DNA of 28,231 bases, from IMG/VR virus record IMGVR_UViG_3300010413_000131, positions 1 through 28,231 of that record, one strand, 5' to 3'. The notes under the pieces were generated by a model that did no database searches, was not told the origin of the DNA, and saw only the letters and a program-made list of their open reading frames with translations. The DNA is from a virus. Below are positions 7,601 through 16,300 of the stretch, in pieces; within the stretch, counting starts at the first letter, position 1, and every line of letters starts with the position of its first letter. A program made the translations under genes and the position numbers.

Positions 7601-8604
7601 ATCTTGAAATCTTCCAGAAGGGCGGCGCAGTAGTCGTCACCGATATGCGTCAACCCTAGGATCCACTGAAGCCCCCACTCTCGGGCCGTCAACGTGGCGA
7701 TAGGGCCAAGGCGGGCAAAGCCCCCCACCTGGACGATAGAAAGCCCGTCGCTGCCTGGGCTGTCAATGTCCCCGTCCGGTTCGCTGAACCGGACAATAAA
7801 GATCCGGCTGGAGTCGTTGCCCGCATCGCCCGGATCGTAGGTGTCCCCGATGATCTCAGTGCTCTTGTCCCGCTGCTTGCCCACGTCAACAAAGGGGAGC
7901 CCCTGCCACGAAAACCAGTGGTAGCCCAGAACATCCCTGGTATACAGGGTATACCCGGCAAGCTGGGCCGCGTACTGGATCCCCAGAAAAGAAGTCTTGT
8001 TCATGAGGATCGCGCCGCTGGCCGCGTTGTCCTTCTGGGGTCCCCAGATCCCGGCTGCATAGCAGGCTTCGTCAAGTTTCCTGAAGAACTGCTGCGCGTT
8101 GGCCGCTGAGGCATGAACCTTCAGGCTGTCCGTGGTGCCGCTGGCGCTGATCACCTGGGAACTGGGGAAGTCCCCTGAATCAAAGCGGGCATAGAGCCCG
8201 TTGAATCCATCCGGGGTACTGGAGGTATCCCCGTTGATCACGTTCTGGGCGATCCCCCGCTCCATGGCTACGGTGTGCATGGCGAACTGCTGTTCTACGG
8301 GATCCCGGTACAGGCTTTCGCTGAAGCGTTCAAAGGCTTCATCTTCGCTGAACTTGCCGCCAAAAATGGCTAGGGAGTCTTCGGCGGGCTGGGTCGTGCC
8401 GGTGGACTCGCTGAAAGTCGCGTTGAGCTTGCGGAAGCCGTGTTCTGGCAATTCATCCCAGCGCAAGCCCTCGACTGTGAGGGATCCATGGTTCGTCACC
8501 GGGAACAGTTTTACAATGTCGGACATTCTGACAAGGTTCTTGTACAGCCCCAGCGACATAGGATCTTTGATCAGGTTTACATAGTCGGTCAATGATACTG
8601 GCAT
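7588..8604 (-). CDS. Major capsid protein (HK97-fold type)
   Basis: The 338-residue product matches the usual pattern of HK97-fold phage capsid proteins that lack an N-terminal delta domain: an N-arm (LTDYVNLIKDPMSLGLYKNLV), a strand-rich E-loop-like region (about 40-95), a long helix ending in MERGIAQNVINGD followed by PDGFNGL, a central part with ILMNKTSFLGIQ, and C-terminal strands (DGLSIVQVGGFARLGP). It lies directly after the scaffold gene, with GGAGG before the ATG. Scaffold supplied as a separate gene agrees with the missing delta domain. The product would form the head shell. Family is recognised from motif layout and context rather than a search. Confidence 0.92.
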   Translation of the reverse strand: MPVSLTDYVNLIKDPMSLGLYKNLVRMSDIVKLFPVTNHGSLTVEGLRWDELPEHGFRKLNATFSESTGTTQPAEDSLAIFGGKFSEDEAFERFSESLYRDPVEQQFAMHTVAMERGIAQNVINGDTSSTPDGFNGLYARFDSGDFPSSQVISASGTTDSLKVHASAANAQQFFRKLDEACYAAGIWGPQKDNAASGAILMNKTSFLGIQYAAQLAGYTLYTRDVLGYHWFSWQGLPFVDVGKQRDKSTEIIGDTYDPGDAGNDSSRIFIVRFSEPDGDIDSPGSDGLSIVQVGGFARLGPIATLTAREWGLQWILGLTHIGDDYCAALLEDFKMAAS

Positions 8605-8625
8605 TTGTAGATCCTCCGTTTCTTC

Positions 8626-9405
8626 TTAACGGCGGATCGGGGTCTTCTCGCGGCCTTCCTTGAGTCCTTCCCTGATTAGCTGGGTGGCTGGCTTGTTGCG
8701 CCAGGCTTCCGGTCCCGCTCCCCCCTGCTCTGATATGGCCGGTATAGAGATCCCAGATCCCGCCAAAAGTTGGTTAACCTGCTGCCTGACCGTCTCCGCG
8801 ATCCCAGCTTGCAGACCTTCGGCCTCCTTCTTGGCCTTCTTGATCATCTGCTGCGCTAGGGTCTGCTGATACTCCCATTGGTAGTTGGGGTCCCGCTCGA
8901 TCTTGGCCTGCCACTCGTCAAGTAGCTGGCCTGTCTCGGGGGCCTCCAGATCATAGCCAAGATCCCCGGCTATGCTCTCCATCCATTGGCGGGTCTGATC
9001 TGCGGCCTGGCTGCCTACGATCTCCTGCTGCTGCATCTGTGCTACAGCCGCAAGGATCTGTGCTGCCTCGTCTCGGTTGCCGCTCTCTAGAAGCTCCATG
9101 CCCCGCTGATAGGCGGCTTGCATTTCCTCTTGGCGCTTCTTGCGCTCGGCGGCTACCTGTGCGTCATACTTGGCCTTGACCTTCTGCAAGTGGCCTTCGT
9201 ACTCCGCTTTGACTTTGGCCTCGATCTCCGCCCGCTGGGAGGCGATCAGTTGTTCAAGTTCCGGCGTTAGCTCTGGACCTTCACCCTGGCCCATCACAGA
9301 AGGGGCCTGCTCACCCTGGGAGGGGGCCTGTTGCGTTCCCGCTGCCCCCGTCCCTGAGCCGCCCGGCTGGCCTGTCTGTAACTCCGTGGCGTTGTCCATA
9401 CTCAT
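8626..9405 (-). CDS. Capsid scaffolding protein
   Basis: The 259-residue product has the classic scaffold make-up: a disordered Gly/Gln/Ser/Pro-rich start (to about residue 45), a long charged coiled coil (about 48-135, many Glu, Lys, Gln, Ala), another helical part (about 150-215), and a basic C-terminus (GLKEGREKTPIRR) that could contact the capsid protein. It is immediately upstream of the capsid gene, 21 bases away. It would guide shell assembly and then leave or be degraded. The ATG at 9405 has AAGGAG nine bases upstream; a second ATG two codons later (9399) is also possible, see the overlapping promoter. No protease motif is visible in it. Confidence 0.87.
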   Translation of the reverse strand: MSMDNATELQTGQPGGSGTGAAGTQQAPSQGEQAPSVMGQGEGPELTPELEQLIASQRAEIEAKVKAEYEGHLQKVKAKYDAQVAAERKKRQEEMQAAYQRGMELLESGNRDEAAQILAAVAQMQQQEIVGSQAADQTRQWMESIAGDLGYDLEAPETGQLLDEWQAKIERDPNYQWEYQQTLAQQMIKKAKKEAEGLQAGIAETVRQQVNQLLAGSGISIPAISEQGGAGPEAWRNKPATQLIREGLKEGREKTPIRR

Positions 9406-9431
9406 TATAGCACACTCCTTCGTTTTGTCAA
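9404..9431 (-). promoter_or_regulatory. Consensus sigma70-type promoter overlapping the scaffold start
   Basis: On the minus strand, TTGACA (9431-9426) is followed by 16 bases and then TATAAT (9409-9404), both exact matches to the consensus hexamers with near-ideal spacing. The pair occupies the 31-base gap after the preceding gene. The -10 box overlaps the first ATG (9405-9403), so a transcript starting about seven bases downstream would begin near the second ATG of the scaffold (9399-9397). It could drive extra transcription of scaffold, capsid and decoration genes. The AAGGAG ribosome binding site (9420-9415) lies inside the spacer and serves read-through transcripts. Confidence 0.65.
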
Positions 9432-9436
9432 CCTGG

Positions 9437-10126
9437 CTAGGCCAGCGTTGAATAGCCCAACAGGCGGGCTAGCTCGTCGGCCATGGCGGCGATCCGGTTG
9501 CCCCTGCGGCGGATCCCGTCGATCAATTCCTCGATCTCTTCCGGGGGCGGGGGCTCGGGATCGTCCGGGTACAGCGTCCATACCACGTCAAAGTGATCAT
9601 GGTTGGTAGCCGCGATCATGCCCAGCCCCAGAATCAGATCGGATCGTGTTTCGCTGCCGTGCGCCCAGCCTGCATGGGGGCCGATCTGGCCCTGGTCCGG
9701 CCAGTAGTAAGCCCCCGGTCCCATTCCATTTCCGATCAGCCCCTCCGCATTGGTCGGCCCATGGTGGCAACGGTTGGGGACCATCTGAGGAAGTACCCCG
9801 CCCAGGGGTCCGGCGTTGGGATCCTCGGGCGCGTCTGTCCAGTAAAAGGCCATTTCCTGGCCGCTCATGGGCTGGCCCTGGGGGTTGATCACCCCAAAGA
9901 TCATAGCGCTGCTGGCCTCGGGTAGCCGGATCGGAGCCTTGACCTTCTTTCCCTTGGGCGCTCCCTTGCCCTCCGCTGGAGGGTCGGCCCGCTCCAGCAA
10001 GTGGCTGATCTTGTACACTGGGCCGCTGCCCGCTGCCGCTGGCTTTATGATAAAGTTGCCGTACTTGGCCCGCAAATAGGCCAGGTCCCGTTGATTGCCT
10101 GCGTAGTCGATAACGATAATCTCCAT
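9437..10126 (-). CDS. Beta-sandwich-like protein, possible virion surface or glycan-contact protein
   Basis: The 229-residue product has a linker-rich first third (PPAEGKGAPKGKKVK), then a beta-sandwich-like domain from about residue 79 (VINPQGQPMSGQEMAFYW, followed by TNAEGLIGNGMGPGAYYWP and SETRSDLILGLGM with NHDHFDVVWTLYP). The G-x-P-x-x-G turn and T-N-A-x-G motif recall carboxypeptidase-regulatory-like or SpaA-like domains, which are found attached to phage and surface enzymes. The last 45 residues form a helix (PEEIEELIDGIRRR..MADELARLLGY). AGGAGA lies about 11 bases before the ATG, inside the end of the upstream gene. Role unknown; surface decoration is my best guess. Confidence 0.72.
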   Translation of the reverse strand: MEIIVIDYAGNQRDLAYLRAKYGNFIIKPAAAGSGPVYKISHLLERADPPAEGKGAPKGKKVKAPIRLPEASSAMIFGVINPQGQPMSGQEMAFYWTDAPEDPNAGPLGGVLPQMVPNRCHHGPTNAEGLIGNGMGPGAYYWPDQGQIGPHAGWAHGSETRSDLILGLGMIAATNHDHFDVVWTLYPDDPEPPPPEEIEELIDGIRRRGNRIAAMADELARLLGYSTLA

Positions 10127-10129
10127 GGT

Positions 10130-10354
10130 TCAGCGTCTCCTTTTGCGCTTGGGTTTCCCCTTCACTCGTTTAAGCCTTGGGTTTCGGCGCTTGGCTGCCG
10201 GGCTAGCCCTGCGGGTGGCACCTGCCAGGATAGCCCCCGCTCGCTTCATGCTGATTCCCTGCCGCTGCGCGATCTTCCGCTGGTTCGCCTTGAAGCCCCT
10301 AACCTTCTTCCGTGTTGTTCGTCGTTTCGTCTTTGCCCTCCGTTTCCTGGCCAT
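10130..10354 (-). CDS. Small, extremely basic protein, possible DNA condensation or packaging factor
   Basis: The 74-residue product has about 20 Arg and 14 Lys (near 46%) and no Asp or Glu. It begins MARKRRAKTKRR and ends GKPKRKRRR. I chose the ATG at 10354 because AGGGGAGGG precedes it by seven bases; the frame is open further upstream to 10501, but that extension lies inside the giant gene and has a different composition. The gene starts four bases after the giant gene's stop. Such a charge makes nucleic-acid binding very likely. A head-packaged DNA-binding protein, similar in kind to small basic internal proteins of other phages, is possible. A short helix around QRKIAQRQGISMKRAGAIL may fold. 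Confidence 0.8.
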   Translation of the reverse strand: MARKRRAKTKRRTTRKKVRGFKANQRKIAQRQGISMKRAGAILAGATRRASPAAKRRNPRLKRVKGKPKRKRRR

Positions 10355-10358
10355 TCCG

Positions 10359-13300
10359 TTACCCTCCCCTGAATGGTCCCCCGTATACATTGGGCGGGGG
10401 TACCCAGCGGGGTTGTTCCGTTCGGCTAGCTGACCGGTTATACGTTCTACCCCCGCCCCCTCTGCCGCCCCGGCGCTGATACTTCTCCCACCACGGCGCA
10501 CCTAATACCGATCTCCAGTCCTCAGCTACTCGCTGGCTGAAGTCTGACGATCCACCGCTAGCCCCTCTATATGTGCCGGTCCCTGTCCCTCTCTTCTCTG
10601 CCTGCTGGTCGGCCATGGGAGGGAAGATCACCCCGGCTAGCTCTTGCTGTAGCTGGGCCTGTGTCCAGCCCTTGAATCCATACACCCGCTGAATCGCTGG
10701 GATTAGCTGGGTGGCCTTGATCTGGGGCACAGCGCCCACGGTCTGATTGTAGGCGTTGGGCTGCCCCTTGATTGCGTGGTAGGCGTCCCATGTTGGGCTG
10801 ATAACCTGCTCTTGGTAGATTTCATGGGCGGCCTGTAGTATGCTATGGTTGCGCCGCGTAAAGGCGTCGTAAGCCTGCGGGCCGCTCATTCCCTGGTAGG
10901 TCCCGGCCTGTATGGGCTCCCCGATTAGGTTGTCTGGGATCGTGGTCTTCCACTGGTCAACGGCTGCATAGTAGTTAGCCCAGTCGATTTCCCCGCTCTG
11001 GGGATCGGTGAACGTGTCTGGGCTGGGCTTGGTAGCCTGGAGATCGTATAGCTGATCCTCAGTTACAGCGTTCCACATTTCAGCCGGGTTCTGGCCATAG
11101 AGGATCGGCGGGATCTCCCCGGTGAACTCGGGTAGTGGGTACTGGGCCTTGGCTGCGTCAAGGGCCTGGTACCGCTGATTATTGATCTCGCTCACCCCCT
11201 GGCCGTCCCACGGGCGCTGTTTTAGGAACTCGTCTATCTGACGGTTGGCCTGGTCGTTGATCTGGTCCTTAACTTCCCTGAGAGCCAGCCAGTTGCGCCG
11301 GGCTCCCGGTGCCATTCCCTGCCCTGCCTCTTCGCCGGGAAGGGCCTGGTACTGGGTAGACCTTGGGTACATGGCTGGTGTCTCGCGCTTGTATTGCTCG
11401 TAAGCGGCGCGGCTGCCGGTCGGACTCTCAGGGTAGGTCAAGCCTCTGGCCTCTTCTGCCATTTCCAGTTGAGCCCGCTCCCCGCTGGGCTCGATCTTCA
11501 TGCTGGGGCCTAGCGCCCAGCCTACAACACCCGCCCGCTGTTCCTGGGCTGCCTGGTCGGCGGCCTGCTGTAACATCTGCTGGGCCGCTGCGATCTCTTC
11601 AGGGGGTATGTTCAGTTCTGCGGCTACCTGCTGGGCAAGCTCGCTTCCTGCTGTCCATGCTGCCCCTGTTTGCTGGGTGTCACGCTGCATAAGTTCCTGA
11701 GCCAATAGCGCCCGCTGGGCAAGCTGTTGATTTGTCGGATCAAGTGCGCTCATGTTGGCCAGGGTGCGGTTGATCCGGTACGTGTCCCAGATTTCCCCGG
11801 CTGGGAGCCCGGCCAACTGCCTTAGCGGTCCCTCGATGTTCAGCCCCCCTGGGGGTGCCCATTCCTGGCCCGCCGTGAACGCCTTGACCGCTCTTGTCTG
11901 GGGGAGCATATAGCCATAGTCCCCGCCATACTCTGGGCCTAGTAGTTGCTGGGCCTTCTCGGTTTCCATGCCGAGGGCCTCCCCTGCCTTGGCTAACCAG
12001 CCCGCCTTATAGGGAAGCTCCAGAAAGTGATAGGGCCTTAGACCTATGTCCTGCGTCATGTTCCAGATCCGCTGTAGCCCCTGGGCGCTCTCGTCTGCAT
12101 CATCCCAGTTGTTCCCAAAGATGTTAGCAAAGGGGAGCATAAAGCGGAGAGGGTCAACGTAGACCGCATCACCCGCCCAGTCTGGGAGCCAGGGGAAGGG
12201 GACCTTAACGCTGGTTGCAAAGCGCTGGCGGCGGCCTGCGTTCTCGTTGGCTTGCTGCATGGCGTCTCTAGTCATTAGGTAGTGATTCAACAGGCCAGGA
12301 TGCAGGGCTAGACGCTGCGCCCAGTTCCAGCCTGAACGTGTGAACCAGTAATGGTATGGCGCGATGTATGAAAGCCAGGTGTCAAAGTTGCGCCGGTTGC
12401 GGTAGTTCAATAGCGCATCATCGGCACGGGTCTTCCCATACTGGAGGGCTGTAGCCCTCAGATCGTACCATGCGGGCTGTACCTCATTCTCTAGCCAATT
12501 AGCCGCATCTGCCTTCACCTGCTGGCTGGCGATCTGTGGCTGCCATTCGTGCCAGTCCTGGGTTATGCCTGCCTGTATGTCGTCAAGTGCTTTGTGGGTG
12601 GCCGTCTCTCCAGCCTGTACCATGCCCCTAAGTGTGGGGGGCTCAGCCTGCCCAGCCTGGGCAAAGCCCCGTTGGTACATGGTCCGGCCCTCGTCGTTGG
12701 CCATAGCTAGCAGGTCGTCTGTGATTAGTTCATCTATGGACCTGAACCAACGGCCAAGGTCAATCTTGTTTTCGATAACCGTCCTGCCTAGCAGGTGGCC
12801 TGTGATCGGGTCAAAGACGTAGGCGTCAAGCTCGGTGCCTGTCTCCTTGACAAGTCGCGTTATCACATTCCGCTGTGATTCGGTTAGTGGGTTACTGGCC
12901 CATATCTGGCCGAACTGTCCCCCCTGGCTGGGGGTCACTGACCATAGCTTGACCGCTCCAGTCTGCCCCGTGAACCATACTTCAGGTTGGGGGATCATTC
13001 CGCGATCTATCCCTTCCACTTCTCGGATCGCTGCGCTGATCTCGTTGTGGGGAACAGTCCTTTGACCGGCGATCCGTTCTTCTCTGCTGCCTCTGCTTCT
13101 GCCGCTGAAGTCCAGCATGGTTCCATCTTTCAGGATGTAACCTGCCTCATTCGGATCGTTTGTCACACCAAAGATCCTGATCGCTGCATCCTCCCAGGGG
13201 TGGCGGCCCTGGGTTCCCCTCTGCCACAAGGTACCTTGCCCCTTGGGTACCCTCTTGGGTCGTAGCTCTTCAGCCGGGGGCGCTGCCCCTGCTGGCCTGG

Positions 13301-16300
13301 CTGCGTACTTCTCAGCGTCGCCAAGCTCGGGGGCCATACCGGGTAACATCCCCTGGGGCGCTGCCTCTGGCGGCACAAACTGGGGGGCCTCTGCCTGCGG
13401 AGCCGTGCCGGACATTAGGGGTAGGTCCTCCCCTCCCTCAAACATCTGCATTTGTCCGGGCTTGCGCTCAGGCTGGCCAAAGACGGGGCGGGCTCCCTCT
13501 GCCTGGTACATCCCCTCTGCTGGTCGCGCAAACTTCCGCAAGTCAAGGGGCGCTTCTCCTACGACCTCCGGGGGCCTCTGGATCTCCCCACCCTCTAGCG
13601 CTGCCTGGGTCTGTGCCTTGCGCTCGATCTGTTCCAGTGCTACCCGTGCGATCTCTTCTGGGGGCGCGGGCGCTTTGTCTCCGCCCATGGCCTCTGAGGC
13701 TAGGCTATAGTACCAATTAGCGTACATGGCCTGCTCGTCCCTGAACGCCTTGGCCGCCTTCTTGGCTACCTTCAGGGCCTCTTGATCTCCCTTCGCCGGG
13801 GCCTTCACCCCCTGAAGCTCCCAGTACAATACCCGCTGTTGCTCGTCGGTTAGTACCTTGTCCCTGGTGATCTCCACCGTGCGCCCGAATTGCTCACGGT
13901 ACTTGGGTTCATCCAGCCGGTGATAGGCTTGCTTCTTCACCTGCTGCCGGATCTCGTCAACCGTGCTGTTGATATAATACTCGTTGCCCCTGTCCTCCAG
14001 GGCCTTGACCAGTGCGTCACCCTCTAGCCCGTACTCTTGGCGGGCTTGCTCCAGGTCAAGCGGGATCGTGGGTGCTATGGCTGCATCCTGCGCTTCATCC
14101 CAGCGGGCGATCCGATCCCAGGCCAGTTCCCGGCCTCGGGGATCCCCAGCCCTTATAATCTCTGGGTCTGATTCAAGTAGCCGGTCAAACACTCCCCGGA
14201 TATTGGGGTCAATCGGCACATCTATATCACTGCCGGTCAAGTTCTTGTAGATCCTGATCAGCCAGTCCTTTAGGTGTGCAAACACGTTCTTGAGTTCCTG
14301 GCTAGGGGCCTGGCCCTCTCTCAAGTAGCGCTCAAAGGCTCGGGCGAACTTCTCTTCTGCCTCTACTGTCCACTCTGCATCATCCAGCCCAGTAGCCCAG
14401 CGGGTGGCGATCCTCAGTTCCTCACCCTCCAGATCCCGCCTGAAGATGTGGCCAAGCTCATGTACTACTGTAGATATGTCCCCACTCTCAAAGGCGGAGA
14501 TCACGGCCCGCCCATCATCCAGAAAGTCAATCGCTCCCTTGGGCCGCTGGAGTAGCGGGCGGCCTCCCTCGATAGACAACGTGAACGCCTCTGTTACGTC
14601 TCGGGCGATCCAGTCTGCATCTGGGGTAGGACCTGGGCGGATCTCTGTCACCCGGACGATCTGATCTGCTGGGACAGGGCCGGTTGAATATACGTCGCCC
14701 GTCCTGTACTCTGCCTTCGCCCAGTCTCCCCGTTTGACCTCTAGCACATAGCCGGGGGCCGCTGCGGTTGGCTGATACTGGGGAGGGGCAAAGGTCCCAG
14801 CGTAGGCATAGCCGGTCCCTGGTGCCTCTCCAAAGAAGGTTGCATCTGGATCCTGAAAGCTGAAGTTGTATTCTCCCCTGCTTTTGATCTGGCCGGTTTC
14901 TATGATGTAATCAAGCTCGCCTTTGCTGATCCCCCGGTATAGATAGAAGTCGTTGGCCTCCGCTGCCCCCCTGGTGATAATCCCCGGCGCTCTCTCGGGG
15001 AAGTCATCTGGGAGGGGGATCGCTGAAAACGTGGCCCTTAGATCCCGCTCCGCTGCCCTGGTGCTTGTCCATGAACTCACCCGATTGCCTAGCCGGTCAT
15101 AGGTATTGTAGCTCACGGGCACTTGCTCCGGCGCTAAGCGTTCGGCTAGCTGTCGGGCTTGGGCCAGGTCGGGGACCGGGCCAAAGTCTTGACCATAGCC
15201 GATCCATGGCGCATGAACATACCACTGACCTTCATGCTCAAGCAGTAGCAAGCTGGCGTCATTGGTGATTTTCAGGGCCTCTGTCCCTGCCCCAGTCTTG
15301 CCCCAGGTCGGGGAGGGTGCTTCCGCCTTCACCTTGTAGCCCAGGGAGAAGCGCCATTCTCCGGGGTTGGGTGTCTGCTGCAAGCGGCCCATCTGGAATA
15401 GGGACTGTGGCCCGCCCAGTAGATCGGCCTTCATCTGCGGGGTGATCGGTATTACCCAGTGGTAGGGCGGATTTTCCGGGCCATAGATATAGTCCATGGC
15501 CTCTTGCTCGGTTAGGAAGGTTCGTATCTGATCAAAGTCGGTGCGCCCGTCTTCGTCCCGGCCTACACCGATCACATCCCATGCGCCCCTTGAGCTTTCT
15601 TCAAGTATGAACTCTTCATAATCTGGGAAGTCCTGGTAGGCGTTTGATTGTAGCCTCCAGTTGGGTTCTTCCCTTGGCTCCACCCCCCAGCGCTTCAGTT
15701 CCTTCTTGGCAACACTGGGAAGAATTTCATCATAGTAGGTCTGATAGCCGCGCCCGCCTACGTAGTCACCGACATAGGTACGTTTGACACTGTACTCCTG
15801 GCGCAAGGCGTCTACGGCTTCATCCATAGAGGCATAGGATCTAACGTCTGTTGGTAAGCCTTTCTCGTCAATGTAGGCCCTGACTGTCCCGTCCTCTAGC
15901 TGATAGATCCTTATGTCCTGGTTGGGATTTGTCATCCCAGCGGTGATCTTCTGGCCCTCTAGATAGCCGTCGTCTGTCCTCTCCCAGTCGTACTTGTTGA
16001 ACTCTCGGAACGTCTCAGATCCTAGATCGTTCTCAAGTAGATCGTCTGCTATGTCTTTGCCCAGAACATCATACAGATCCTTGGGGCTCAGCTTCTCTTC
16101 CCTGAAGACCTCCCCCATTCCCTCCCTGAAGCCTCTCAGGGTCCGGGTTCTGGGGTCGTAGCTCAGATCGTCTACAAGGTGCCGCTGCCTCCACCGTACC
16201 CCGTGAACGTGGCCGGTTGTCCAGCCCAGGGCCTCCATGTCCTGTTCTGCTGCTTCCCTCAGCATACGCTTAAAGGCTAGGGCTGTCCAGTCTCGGGTAT

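Noticed and set aside
8616-8632. Stem-loop before the capsid ribosome site (CCGTT/AACGG)
   Set aside because: Only five pairs, two or three of them weak, with a seven-base loop; this is expected by chance.
10355-10501. Longer N-terminus for the basic protein, starting at 10501
   Set aside because: The extra 49 codons lie inside the giant gene, have a different composition and no good ribosome site, while the ATG at 10354 has a strong one.
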